NCBI GenBank assembly: GCA_028753945.1
Contig: JAPNXP010000003.1
Span: 1,240,001 to 1,304,000, forward strand
DNA length: 64,000 nt
Direction of reading: 5' to 3'
Source of the DNA: Hexactinellida sp. DTS-2022
Taxonomy: Eukaryota; Porifera; Hexactinellida
In this document: positions 10,690-21,847 of the stretch, piece by piece
Layout: each line of letters begins with the position of its first letter
How positions within the stretch are numbered: the first letter of the stretch is position 1
The notes under the pieces: generated by a model
Told to the model about the DNA's origin: nothing
What the model saw: only the letters and a program-made list of their open reading frames with translations
Databases searched by the model: none
Translations under genes and position numbers: made by a program

Positions 10690-12178
10690 CAGTGGCGGCG
10701 CTAGCACATCAAAAGAGGGGGTGCAATTGGAGGTGCTGTTGCATTTAAGGGGGTGCAATCATTTGTCCAGTTACAACCTGCCAGAATGTTTGAATGATTA
10801 TTGTGTCATGTTATAACGGTGGTCTTTTATAGAAAGTAGCTATTACTTTAGGTTGATACTGAAATCTAAAATTCGGAAACTAACATATTAGCAATAAGTC
10901 GAACATACGTAGATCAATGGCGAATCCAAAGGGAGGGGGGGGGGGCATATGCCACCCACACTGCCCCCTTCCTCTATTGCCCAACGGCAGGATCTTAGTT
11001 CGGCGAGATACCAAAACAACGAATGCGGTAGGCTTATTTGCCTTTTCCTTTAGGAATTACAGCAGAAGCTCGTTAATACAAACACGGTAAATTAGAATTT
11101 CGGGATAAGAGGAACAAATAGCTTCACAAAATCAGGTTCCTAGATTTCCTATTCAATGGGTAATACTCCTGTTATGGAGATCTCTAAAACTGAGATATTA
11201 GACATCCAGAAGCTACTTATCTTTAGCTAGTTATGTAGTTATTGTATCGTGTTTAGTTGGTAACATCCGCATCACAAGATCCGTGCCCACCCAGACCTAA
11301 AGTTCAGTTTCGCATATGGCACCAATTATATACCTTTAGTATAATTACAGATAGATCTAACTCACTCACTATACATTATTGTATTTACATATTTGAGATT
11401 TGATTATTTGAGATTAATAAGAGATTAGCATATTGAATTTAGTTAAGAATTTGAAGATACAGAACCCCTTAAATAGTCACTGCCCACCCCTCAGATTTCT
11501 TTCTCGAACCTCCTATGACGTAGATATCAAAGTACAAAGTGCTAAATTTGACTAGACATTCATGCTAATTCTTATAAACTTATTGAAGTAGGCTAGTTCA
11601 TAACTGCCAACCGTACAGGGATTCCCTGTACAGTACAGGGATTTAACCATTTTGGCTGTTCTGTAAAACATACAGGGATATATTCCATTTGTATTGGGAT
11701 TTTTAATTTACTAATTATAAGTTAAATGATGCCTAAAACATCTACAGTGATGATAGTATATTCTGACATGCATTCTATATTGACGACATAAAGGTACAAC
11801 TTGGTTTATACTATATCTTTCAAGCGTTTAGGGAATCCCTATACAGTATGTATATTTAATTGAATATACCTTTTCAAAGTAATAATTTTGATATGTCTTT
11901 CGTAATTTCCTGAATAATATTTCCCGGAACGAGCGAGCGCAGCGAGCGAGAAATCTTTGGGAGATGTACACGGATTTTGGCCAATGTACAGGGGAAGATT
12001 TGAGCCCTATGAGGGATATGACTCAAATAGGTTGGCAGGTATGCTAGTTATGCTATTCAACTTTAATACAATAAATTCTAAACACACCTTGAATTATCTG
12101 AGCACCCCCACTGGGGGTGCTGACAGAGTTTCAGGAGGTGCAGTAGCACCCCCTAGCACCCCCTTGGCGCCGCCCCTG
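10690..12178. mobile_element. hAT-type non-autonomous element with perfect 8-bp duplication
   Basis: The target duplication TTCAGCAT is present at 10682-10689 and 12179-12186. The ends are CAGTGGCGGCGCTAGCA and the complement of CAGGGGCGGCGCCAAGG, followed on both sides by G-rich subterminal repeats (GGGGGTGC, GGAGGTGC). An 8-bp duplication with CAGNGGCGG ends is diagnostic of hAT. No transposase was found in its 1489 bp; the short ORF at 11957-12205 runs across the right end. Another hAT-like end (ATGGCGAATCCAAAGGGAGG, near 10917) suggests a further nested remnant inside. Confidence 0.9.
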
Positions 12179-12343
12179 TTCAGCATACTTGTTTACCTAT
12201 TATAACATTTGGAAGTTAGTTTCTATCTGATATATAAATGCGGTTTATATTCCCCCATCACTTTAATACAATTCGGACAAACACACACACACACAAACAA
12301 CAATCGAGATTTAATAATATAGATATAAATTAATATAACTCCG

Positions 12344-12640
12344 TTGACCAAATATATTCGGTTGACCAAATATATTCGGTTGACCAAATATATTTGGTTG
12401 ACCAAATATATTCGGTGAGGGAACTATTCACGAAAACTGATATCAGGTAAGACAGATATTCACGAATACTGATATCAGGTTGAGCATGTTTCAACCTTCG
12501 TTCTAACTAAGTTTAAGCACAAACTAAGCACTCACTAAGTCTGAAACTAAGTCTGTATTCACAAAGCAAAACTAAGCTCAAACTAAGTCTAAACTTAGTT
12601 TGAACTTAGTTTGTGCTTAGTTTTGAGATAAAACTTAGTT
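12344..12640. repeat. Right inverted arm: 18-bp array plus AAACTAAG repeats
   Basis: Four copies of GGTTGACCAAATATATTC (12344-12416) are followed by a GAT-ATCAGGT duplication and then by CACAAACTAAG/AAACTAAG units. In reverse complement this repeats the block order of 7075-7402. The match is imperfect outside the 18-bp units, so the exact element ends and target site remain undefined. Confidence 0.7.
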
Positions 12641-12959
12641 CTTGCTTAGTTTTCTGTTGAAAAGTAAACGAAAAGTTAAGTGTACTTCTTACCAGACTTA
12701 ACTGAATATTTCACGATAATATACTTGTATTTTACAAATATTTAATTTATTTACGAATTATTTATCGTAACTTATCGTGGTTGTGTCACTAATAGTGGTT
12801 GTATCACTCTGAGTTTAGTTTTGAGAAGTTAAGAAAACTTCACAAAAAGTAGTAATTACTTAGTTTAGACTAAGTTTAAGTTTAAGTTTAAGCAAAACTA
12901 AGTAAATACTTAGTTTAGACTAAGTTTAAGTTTAAGTTTAAACAGTTAGTGGTATAGAA
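12641..12959. repeat. CTTAGTTT-rich repeats and short tandem duplication
   Basis: A segment of about 50 bp containing TTAGTTTAGACTAAGTTTAA is repeated in tandem (about 12857-12902 and 12905-12950). TTAGTTTAGACTAA is itself palindromic. No coding sequence is present. Confidence 0.55.
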
Positions 12960-13622
12960 CTTGTAAAAGAAATTGGAGATGTTAACCTGTCTTGATTTGA
13001 TCACACTCCGTGACATTAGCCCCATAACACCGGTATTTATATTATATTGAGATAAACGCCATAAAGAATCCCCACACGTTTAACAATATTCCCCGCAGGA
13101 AAAATGGCATTATGTAATAAATTAACCAGCATTTTCTTTCTTATACCAAACAGTAGAGACGGACAATATAAATAGTTTGCACACAGTTTTTACTCTTTTC
13201 CATAGTTATTTTCAGAGGTATGACCTGTTTGTTTAACGATCTATTTTATTTCACCGTTTTCATCGAGTGTAGGTAATTATTCTCCAATATTCGAATTACC
13301 GGAGTCAACATAACTTTTTCCATGTTTTGTCTGACAAAAATAATCAACATTTGATCAAAAAAATTATTAAAAGTGAAAATTTGAAACTATATGGCCTATC
13401 ATCCCAATCGATGGTATGTTTTCTTGACAATATTTTCCTCCGACACCCGAGGTGCTAGAATCAAAATACTGGTCTCAAAATAGTCGCAATACTAGTTTTC
13501 CTATTCGTCGATAATACATTTCGTAACCCTAACACGCACCGTTTCCAAAATGATCCGTATATGTGCATGTAATGTGCCATTTTTGATGACGCAGCAAATT
13601 TACTCTCTCCTAAAGTCCAGAC
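12960..13622. mobile_element. Diverged relative of the 1.39-kb element at 54975-56362
   Basis: About 13310-13618 follows 55220-55530 in the same orientation (shared TTGATCAAAAAAA, GTACGTTTTCTTG-like, and 'CAATGTGCC' before a TTTTGATGAC block). About 12960-13060 matches 55795-55925 in reverse complement (CACTCCGTGACATTAGCCCC). It stops where a hAT end begins at 13623, suggesting that the hAT element inserted into it. Confidence 0.65.
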
Positions 13623-14265
13623 CAGTGATTCTCAAATTCATTTCCCTGCGACCCCCTAACAATTGTCAAATAAATTCAAGAACCCTAATTCACTTGCAAA
13701 ATATATTATATTAGATAAACTCAATACTACCGAGTAATTGTTTACGAAAGTTTATTAATGAGATGGATGTAGTTGTTTTTCCTTAACTAAATCCTGAATC
13801 TTCGGCTCTGTGTTTGTGAGTGCACAACGAAGATCATCTTCTACCCTTACTTTGTTTCTACTGCTTGTTTTTCTTTGTAAGAAGTTGAAAAACCTGATTC
13901 ACAAAGGTAGGTGGTAGGAAATGGCAGCATATTTGGAATTATAGTTTTGGTTAGTGGAGGATAGGAATGCTCCATTGAGCACCAAAGAGTACTCAATACT
14001 TGTGTTTCAAAAGTTCTCTGGCAGATTCGTATGAATAAGATCTAGCAATTCTTCCTGTGCCCGATCATAGTTGTCTGAGATTGATTGAGGAGATGTAATA
14101 AAAGGATTTCTCAGTAATTTCAAATCTGTTGAGTTCATCCGCTCAGGATAATATTGAGAGATTCTTCTTCCAGTATCGTAAGGTGTTCTGAGATTATAGC
14201 TTTTGAATGAATATCCAACTCAGTATCGATCTTTTCCAAATATTATGATAGTCTTTCAAACATAC
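13623..14265 (-). pseudogene. hAT transposase C-terminal remnant (ZBED5/SCAND3-like)
   Basis: No long ORF survives, but conceptual minus-strand translation gives ordered family motifs. From about 14150 down to 14030 there is a stretch with NPF and QEELLDL. From about 13995 to 13870 there is MLPFPTTYLCESGFSTSYK. After a frameshift near 13860 comes NKVRVEDDLRCALTNTEPKI (about 13865-13805). LPFPTTYLCESGFS and the following LR-rich segment are the dimerisation region of ZBED5/SCAND3-type hAT transposases. The 3' side ends in CAGTGATTCTCAAATTC (13623 onward), a Charlie-like hAT terminus. Only the C-terminal 150-170 codons are visible. I am confident of the family, less so of the limits. Confidence 0.85.
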
Positions 14266-14585
14266 TTAATTTGCTTCTACAAATAAAAGAAACTAACAAG
14301 TTTTATGAATATCATTTATAAAGGTAGATATTTTGAAGTTGTAAACAATAGGATATATTATTCACTAATACCATGTAACAAACTATCAAAGTAATTTTGA
14401 ATTTTTCTTATTTTGAATTGTGATACTGTTTTAGATCAACGTGAAACAAACATTGCATGATAGTATTAGATTCACTAGAGAACTAGGCTCAAGTCCTGTT
14501 TAAAGATTTAATGTAAAATTTGTCAGTTGATTCTATCGCCCAAATCAAACATAATTTGAAGAGAAATAGTAATGAGTATTTTTTT
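14266..14585. repeat. 320-bp dispersed repeat shared with the hAT MITE at 23470
   Basis: It aligns along its whole length with 23583-23905 (TTGCTTCTACAAATA ... TAATGAGTATT), at roughly 85% similarity by eye. At the other site it lies inside a complete hAT MITE, so this is probably a truncated copy. No coding potential is seen. Confidence 0.8.
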
Positions 14586-14754
14586 CGCAGAAATCAGCAA
14601 TAATTCATGGAGATAATGCGCTAACAATGAAATTTCGATTATAATATATACTTTTTCGGACTCCGGAGACTTCATAATTATTTATTGCATCATAAAAGTA
14701 ATTAATCGCTAAGTGACTACCCGGGACGGTAATAATAGACCTATTAGAAGTTAA

Positions 14755-15456
14755 GGTGTTAGCCCCTTGATATTTCGACACCCGACGACCTAATGTTTAG
14801 ATTGCATATTTGGATACTAGTAAGTATTCTAAGATATCCCTGCAAATATTAGAGTTCTACTATCCATTAATCCATAGTTATGAACTATGTAAGTTTCAAT
14901 ACAGTACTAATCCATACTAGCCAAGAATTGAATTTTGAACTTTTTTTTCATTTTTTAGCCCCAAACATGTCAATTATAAATTATACCTGAGTCGATTCTC
15001 AATGTTTTCAACCGTATCAGAATTTCATTTTTCCTCCGTCTTCCCTAACTTATTTTCATTTTTGTGAAATTGGTACAAAAAATTGCCAAAAATCTCACTA
15101 AAAGTGTCCTAATTAAATAAATTTGTATTATAATGCCAAAACTGACGCGGTTGAAAACATGCATCTACATATCCTGATCATTTCAAAAAAAAGGTCGACC
15201 TTCCAATGTAAAAATTGAGATTTTTGGATTCATTTTCCGAGATTCACTTTTTTTTTTTTTAATTTAATTTTTTTATAAAAATGCCCATATATGGAAGTCG
15301 ACGTCATAAGATTGTAAAATATTCATCTTTAGATGTAAGTTTGAGGGAAAAAAACTCATGGGAGTCAATCAGTATATCACACAGAGTATTCCTGGTAAAA
15401 AATATAGTCATAAAATTTCTCAATTTTTAGAGGCGGGAAATCAAGGGGCAAACACC
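14755..15456. mobile_element. TTAA-flanked 702-bp element (E family, copy 1)
   Basis: Perfect TTAA duplications lie at 14751-14754 and 15457-15460. The ends are GGTGTTAGCCCCTTGAT and the complement of GGTGTTTGCCCCTTGAT. Its interior aligns in reverse complement with both ends of 34680-36719. The perfect CCATATATGG at 15285-15294 recurs in other elements of the window. It is non-coding. Confidence 0.85.
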
Positions 15457-15687
15457 TTAAGTATAGGATTAGAACATTATTGAACAAGTATGAATCAGTT
15501 TACTAATGCATATAAATTATGTTAAATAGGATAGACGCTCTTATCCTATTCGTAAAATAATCTATATTTAGACAAAATAATTTGTTCTAGAAGAGAATTG
15601 CATACTTGTAGGTTATGATTTTCCGAAGTTGTTTCAATTCTAACATTTAGGAAATGTTTGCGCAATTCTATAGGGCTATGTTAAATT

Positions 15688-16254
15688 ACAAATGTCTATG
15701 CACGGACACCGGTATATTCGATTCAGACATTTATTGATTCATACTCATCCTTTGATAAGAATAATCGCGATGAAATTGATGTCCAACTAGTCTGGGATGA
15801 AATTGATGATCTCACTTCCATTGAATGTAGTTTACAGACTCTTCACTCATTAGCTTTTATTGCTGGTTATGCAGTACATAAATATATTTTAAAAACTCAG
15901 CCATGTCATGTTTGCATTGATCTTTTGACCATTGACAAAGACTTTATCTTTGATGAAGATTCACAACACGAGTTCAGGCTTTTGCAATTAACTGACCGTG
16001 GTGGCCTAAAGTCTCCATCTGAGTCTATCCTAGAATATATAGTAAGTTTATGGAAGACGTTAATTGCAATTGAAAGCAAAGAACATGTTGGCGATATTGA
16101 GGGAAGGATCAACCAGAAAGATTATTTTGAAAGTAACCTTGATATTCTTAGAAGAGCTGATGCGATTGCTAAATTGAGTTGCATTTCTTGTGGTGTCTCT
16201 ATTTTGACTATCCTAAAATCATATTTTCACTGGCGCCAACTGTTTACTAGCTAA
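15688..16254 (+). pseudogene. P-element-type transposase, C-terminal fragment
   Basis: An open frame of about 188 codons runs to the stop at 16252-16254. It has no good ATG, so it is a fragment. The segment ALAFIAGYAVHKYIL-like (sequence SLAFIAGYAVHKYI), then CHVC, then LTDRGGLKSPSESILEYI fits the C-terminal part of P-element/THAP9-like transposases, whose conserved features there are a GY-x-RK helix, a CxxC pair and a DRGGL(I/V)-P-S motif. P transposases bind DNA through a THAP finger and use GTP; neither of those regions is present here. Another P-type fragment lies 1.6 kb downstream in the opposite orientation (17855-18445). Confidence 0.72.
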
Positions 16255-16555
16255 CAAGGTTAATAATTATAACTCCGCTGTTGCATCTAATGTATAGAAA
16301 AGCTAAAAATGAAGAAGTTCTCACTTTAACGAAATACACCAGAAGGCTACTCTTCTATTATTATCATTGTTATTTATGTATTCTTATCATTGTTGTTAAG
16401 TAAGCAATGAAGACTCAATAGAGAAAATTTATTAATTTACCTGAATTATTTATTCTAACAGATTAATTTCCAAAATTCATCTCGTCGTACTCTACTTCAT
16501 CCATGGTACATTTGATGGTAGGCCTTATATAGAGTAGGCTATGGAGTAATAATAT
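16255..16555. other. Unassigned stretch after the P fragment
   Basis: AT-rich, with no recognised gene, terminal repeat or tandem array. A terminal inverted repeat for the P fragment was looked for and not found. Confidence 0.4.
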
Positions 16556-16681
16556 ACTTTTCATTAATTTTGTTAGACTTTCCATTAATTTTGTCAGACT
16601 TTTCAGTAATTTTGTTAGACTTCTGAATGATATTGTTAGACTTTTCATTGGTTCTGATAAACTTGCAAGTAATTTTGGTAA
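16556..16681. repeat. 21-bp minisatellite, six units
   Basis: ACTTTTCATTAATTTTGTTAG-type units start at 16556, 16577, 16598, 16619, 16640 and 16661, with growing divergence to the right. Because the unit is seven codons, a minus-strand ORF (16463-16738) runs through it with an LTKLMES-like heptad. It has no other coding support. Confidence 0.85.
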
Positions 16682-16983
16682 TGGCAAACCTGTCAGACAT
16701 TTCAAAGAATTGGCTAGAGGTATAACTAATTTTGGCATACTTTTAAATAAATTTGTTCGACCAAAATTATGACACCTTAAAGAGTTAATGAGTTAAGGAA
16801 AGTTATGATAATTTTATCCTTGTTTTTAGTATAGTTGTATGGGAAGTTTGAACAAATGTCTTCAAAAAGATCCAAACAGACTTTTCTAAGGAACTTATTT
16901 CATAATTAGTCGTTTAGAATTTACTCTGCAATCTTCCATGGTAAACCTTTGTCAGGACAACACAAAATGTCTTTAAGGAGATA

Positions 16984-17606
16984 CCGTAGACTGGGGCGAC
17001 TTTGTCCCATTATTCCACGTTTATCAATGTATTTCTTTAAATAATATCTGGGAATATTTTACTTGTCAATTAATTTTATTGGTAGCACATAACATGTTCA
17101 AATAATGAGATAGCTAAACTTTGGGGTACTTCTAACCAATTATTCTAAAAGTTTATCTTGGACCAAAGCTACCTATATCATGGAGTTGAAATTGTCCCAT
17201 TCTGTTAAACACCTGAAATAAAAGCATTTCATAAGAAAACGATAATGACAAATCTTACAGTATGCACTTATTTGACTGGTTTAGAAAAGGATTACTTTAT
17301 ACTGGAATCCATGGAAGACTTGGTGAACTATATGCATATTTGATTTATTTCCTCGAAAATTCCAAAGAAGTTCTAAAAATAATATCTTTGTTGAAATATA
17401 CTCTAAAACTCAAATGAATAAAACAACAATAACATATTTCACCAAATAATGAATAAATGTGATCATATTGATAATATGTTGAATGAAACTCACAATATAA
17501 TCAAAGGTATTTAAACCGCAATATTTCTTATTTAAAATATATTTAATTAAAATTGCTATTGTGGGACAAAGTAACCTCCTAGGGTCAAAGTCGCCCCAGT
17601 TTACGG
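16984..17606. mobile_element. Tc1/mariner-type MITE with TA duplication
   Basis: The ends are CCGTAGACTGGGGCGACTTT and the complement of CCGTAAACTGGGGCGACTTT. They are flanked by TA at 16982-16983 and 17607-17608. Subterminal 'GGGACAAAGT' words are also inverted. It is 623 bp with no transposase; the 76-aa minus-strand ORF covering the right end is not a gene. Confidence 0.85.
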
Positions 17607-17854
17607 TAGATCGATCGATTTTCGAAATGATATAGTCCAAGATGATGTTCCAATGGATCAGTCTGCAAGAAAGATGTCAAGAGGTATGAAAACCCACAGT
17701 CCTGAGTTAGAAAATTTGCTATTTGTGGCAACACGTGGCATGCATGTTTGAAGCTTGTGAACTTCTGCTTCCTTAATTTTCCACCTTTCCCAGACAGTGA
17801 TTCCCAAGCTTCTATCCAATAGAAAATCCTAGTCAGTAAGAGAAAACGCTCATC

Positions 17855-18445
17855 TTAAAATCTTATTGGAATAGACAATGGGTCGTTCAACCTGATATGT
17901 TTATAAGGCATATTGATATTGAAAATTTCCCAGAGAGATACGAGATTCTCAACGAAATCAGAGGTGTTGCATTTGAATGCAGGAGAACGCTGCTCATCCT
18001 GGGCAGCTAGAGCAGCAATTGTAGATTCGTGTACTACTTTTAGGACCATCTTAACATTTTGACGTTCTAAATTGGATGGATAACAAGCATTAGAAGACAA
18101 ACGAGGAGCAAGTTTAGTAAGGCTATCTCTCTCAGAATTATATAGTACACGGATATCACTGAAAGAAGCATGACAGATTTTCAATGTATAAGCGGATCGG
18201 TCAATAGAAAAACAGTTCAAATCAGGATGAGAAAAGACCATATTATCAGTTTGTTGATTCAACCAATTATTTCGAATAGTTTTCAGAATATGTAGGAAAT
18301 AAAATGTAAGGAAAAGAAATCTGCGTATATCACAAGGGTGTGGTACTCGAGTCACCAGCTTTCTATTAGGGGAAAACAATTTGAAAAGTTTCACATAAAT
18401 TAAGGGGATTGTTGTCAGTGGAGATGATTTCAACGAACAAGCCAC
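17855..18445 (-). pseudogene. P-element-type transposase, central fragment
   Basis: This 196-codon minus-strand frame contains ILKTIRNNWLNQ, then LTKLAPRLSSNACYPSNLER, then VKMVLKVVHESTIAAL, then FVENLVSLWEIFN. In P/THAP9-like transposases the same order occurs: a 'PHLLK-x-RN' segment, 'KLAPKLT..H..P', 'KM.V..A.QV.S..VA.AL' and 'T..F....D.LFD..N'. The first 60 codons look out of frame before ILKTIRNN, so a frameshift is likely. It should precede the C-terminal piece at 15688-16254, yet the two point in opposite directions. Confidence 0.72.
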
Positions 18446-18577
18446 TATTTCATACAGTTTTCGCTATCATGGTGTTGAGTCTGTATAAAAAATGGTCTTG
18501 TATTGTTCGTCTACTCCCATGTGCTTCTGTAATAGCTGTAAAGTTATTCGAAGTTATCAAATCTTGTATTCATGATG
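18446..18577. other. Unassigned spacer
   Basis: Short AT-rich spacer between the P fragment and an element fragment; nothing is recognised in it. Confidence 0.4.
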
Positions 18578-18757
18578 TTTAACATCCGATGACCCCAAAT
18601 TATTATTGCATTTTTGAACAGTGATAATTATTCTAAGAATGACGTGGATACTCAGAATTTCAAAAATCGAAAATTTTGAATTAAACATTCAAAGTCAAAG
18701 TTTAGCTTAATAGTGAATCCATATAGATAATGTAAAACATTGCAATTTATTCTATTA
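18578..18757. mobile_element. End fragment of the family seen at 43674-44542
   Basis: It matches the last 180 bp of the 869-bp element in reverse complement: ATCCGATGACCCCAAAT, then TTTTTGAACAGT, then CTCAGAATTTCAAAAATCGA, then TTTAGCYTAATAGTGAATCC. It is cut off at 18757 where a GGCTCGACCC element end begins. Confidence 0.75.
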
Positions 18758-18855
18758 GGCTCGACCCACACCTTTAAAAATTCAATCGTATTCTGATCCA
18801 TAGTTATATCAATGAAAGCTTTATCTATAATGATCACAATTAAGGCCGTCTTTAC
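18758..18855 (+). mobile_element. Left end of a GGCTCGACCC element
   Basis: GGCTCGACCCACACCTT (18758 onward) is the same terminus as in the complete element at 53964-54852, and similarity continues for about 100 bp (CTGATCC-, TTATATCA-). No matching right end with this variant terminus was found downstream, so it is either truncated or interrupted by the nest that starts at 19023. Confidence 0.65.
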
Positions 18856-19079
18856 TCAAGATGGAAATCGACATTAGAGTGTTTTTGGATAGGTCCCATT
18901 ATGGTTTATATACACTGAAGATTTCAGGTTAATCTGACCGAAATCTATTTCAGTTGAGACAATTTTAAAGTTTAGGAATGTGTGCATCATCACCCAAAGG
19001 TCACTTTTCAAATGAAATATAATTTCCGGGCGCGCGCCCGGTCACTGTTTTGCTCCAAATTTGTTGAAACCAAGTTTAA

Positions 19080-20850
19080 GAACCGACCCCCAAGTTCAAA
19101 ATAAAGTTCCATTTTTAATGTGCTAAAAGATAGATTTTAGTTTAATTGCATATTTACCATGCTCCATATAGTATTCACTAAAGTATAGTATTCACTAAAG
19201 TCTATAGTATTCACTAAAGTTTCATTCAGAAATTCCAAATACTTTGGAATATATCGACACCTGAAGTACATTCTTCTCCATATTTATGTAAAGATTAAAA
19301 AAATAATTTTTTAGTTAACTGTAGACTGCCTAACTGATACACGTTGTGTCAGGAGTGAAACATGTCGATCTAATCATTCAAATTTTTAGAAAATCGGATT
19401 TAGACATGGTTTTGTATTCTCAATCGATTTCAATCAAAAAATAAAAAATTCCAGAATTTGTTATGATGACGTAGCATAAAAGTGAACTGCTCCACTTGCC
19501 ACCCTCTTACTTTTGTAGATAAGAAATGTGAAAATCTCACCGTGGGAATACCCATAAGAAGATATTAGACTATTCTTATCTGTTTTAGGATATTTGGGTG
19601 GACTAATATAGAGTTGTGACAGATATAACTCAAATATATGTCTATTTTCGTAATCCATGGTTCATCAAATACAGATTTATCATTTTTATGAAAATTACGT
19701 TACTTTAGTTTCCTGATGCAGAATTGTTCAAATTTTGAGATCTGATAACTAATAAGATAGTCGTATTTGTTCCTGTATAGAAACAAAGGTTTACTTAAAT
19801 ATTAACGGCGTTATATCGATTTAAAGAGTTTGTATGTGTCATCACTTTTTGTCTAAATCTTGGAATAAAACTTTTCAAAAATTTCGTAATATTAATATAT
19901 TATTGTGCTCTTGTTTGATTTCTAATTTATAGGTTCTACATAGTATATACAAAGAACTACAGGTTCAGTTATTTTCCTGAAAATCACACCGGGAGTCTAC
20001 GGTTAAAGTGATGGCAACATGCGCAAGCCTAGAAATAAATTCCATTAAGTATTACGTTTTCTGGATTTAGCATTATTCAGTATATACTTGTAGTCAACCT
20101 AAGCCTGTAAACAACGTTTCAAAACATTTAAAGAATTCATTATATAAGAATTTGAATCAAATAAATGCAAAATAACCATGAGTCATGACTAGATATCACT
20201 TTCAAGACTAATAATTCACAGTTTATGCATCAACTTGAGAGTATTAGAGGTTTAGATTATACACTAGCATATCTATGGAATAAATATTGCTTGATCAGCG
20301 CTTAAGGCCTCTGACCTTCTGGAATATGGCCATAGGACCCCAAATCTTTTATGTTAAAATCCATTAGATTATTGTATTTTGCTATATATCAAAACAAAGT
20401 TTGACTCTCTAGCTCATATAGTTTCCAAGTTACAGCAAGTTATGTGAATTTGGAACTAACTGACGAATCATTGTATTTAACATTAATTGATTCACTTTCA
20501 TTTCCTGGAAAATTGGGTAGTTATCAATGCGATGTTAGTGCCTATATAGTTAGTACTAACTAGCTACCTGAAGGTAATAGAGCGTTTTAATTGATATCGT
20601 GTTTACTTTCAACACTGTCGGAATGATAAGTTTGAATTTCTCACCTCTGAAAAAAATTCCACAAAGTCATTGGTATTTCAGTCAGGTATAGGAATTTAAT
20701 ATTACTCAATATGGAACTATAATCAATCACTCGAGCGAGTATTATTCGAATTCACTTCTGATGGTGGATTTGTTATCAATATAGTGTAGGCTTATACTGA
20801 TATAACTATGGATTCGAATGGAACAAAAATCTCAACTTGGGGGTCGAGCC
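19080..20850. mobile_element. TTAA-type element (GGCTCGACCC family), nested
   Basis: The ends are GAACCGACCCCCAAGTT and the complement of GGCTCGACCCCCAAGTT. The flanks are TTAA (19076-19079) and TTAT (20851-20854). The right 160 bp (ACTCGAGCGAGTATTATTCGAATTC region, about 20730-20755) is the reverse complement of the subterminal part of the 53964-54852 element. About 19330-19510 is shared with 37186-37420. No coding sequence is recognised; ORFs here are short and unsupported. Confidence 0.8.
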
Positions 20851-21020
20851 TTATAATATAGAAAACATATGTTCTGAGGTAAGGAACCTTGATTATTTCT
20901 CTACAATCTAAACTTAGAAAGTTATAGACCTTTGAAATTCGACTTTGACTGCCATTTTTCATAATTTTGACTTATTTTGAAGAATTTATTGACTTGGCAG
21001 ATAAAGTCTGACTTCAAAAG

Positions 21021-21847
21021 TAGAGGTGCACCGGATCCTGGATCCGGTTCCGGATCCGGCCGGATTTCCTCATTTGTGGTGGATCCGGGATCCGGCTGGA
21101 TCCGAGATGAGGTTACCGGATCCACCGGATCCGAATCTTAATGCGTATCAACTATTTAATTGATTCTATTAATTAATAAGTAACCTCTAATTACTTACAA
21201 AACTATTCAATAGTGATCTACTTACGCCATTTCAAATTTATTTTAATTTTAGGAAGTAATGGGAGACATAAACTATTTAAATGTCTTTGATTGACAGATT
21301 GAGGAAAATATGGATAAGAAGTTTGATCTGGATTGCTTAAAAACAGATTATTTTGAATAGACAATTACTTACAGTGGAACTCGCTTAGCTACTACTCGGC
21401 TTAAGACGTACTCTCGGATAATACACACTATTCTCTAATATCGATTTTCCCCCTATAAAGTGCATTATAGATAATTCGGTTCAACCGTTAATACCTAATC
21501 GGATAAGAAGTTCCTCGGATACGACCTACCGATTTTTATACCCTAGTAAATATATCTATTATATTTCGGTTGGTACGTACTTAAAAACTGTCAGCTGGAC
21601 TCAGTTAGTATTTTGATTAAGTGTGTTCGTTACAACTATAATACTTTAATCTAATCTTAAGATATGTTAGAGTCTTGTATTCCCTACATTGTGTTCATAT
21701 CATCTAACAAGTCCGTGTTAGACTGTTGGAATATGCATAAGCGGATCCGGATCCGGTAAAATCCGGTTCCGGCCGGATCCATAGATCCAGTTCCGGCGAG
21801 ATCCGGATCCGGCCGGAACCAAAAAAAGTGGATCCGGTGCACCTCTA
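21021..21847. mobile_element. hAT MITE with GGATCC-iterated subterminal arms
   Basis: The 8-bp target duplication TTCAAAAG is perfect (21013-21020 and 21848-21855). The ends are TAGAGGTGCACCGGATCC and its exact complement. GGATCC and GGATCCGG words are packed into about 21030-21135 and 21740-21838 and are almost absent between. The minus-strand ORF 20922-21125 over the left arm is an artefact of this repeat. It is 827 bp and inserted into one arm of the 353-bp palindromic MITE. Confidence 0.93.
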
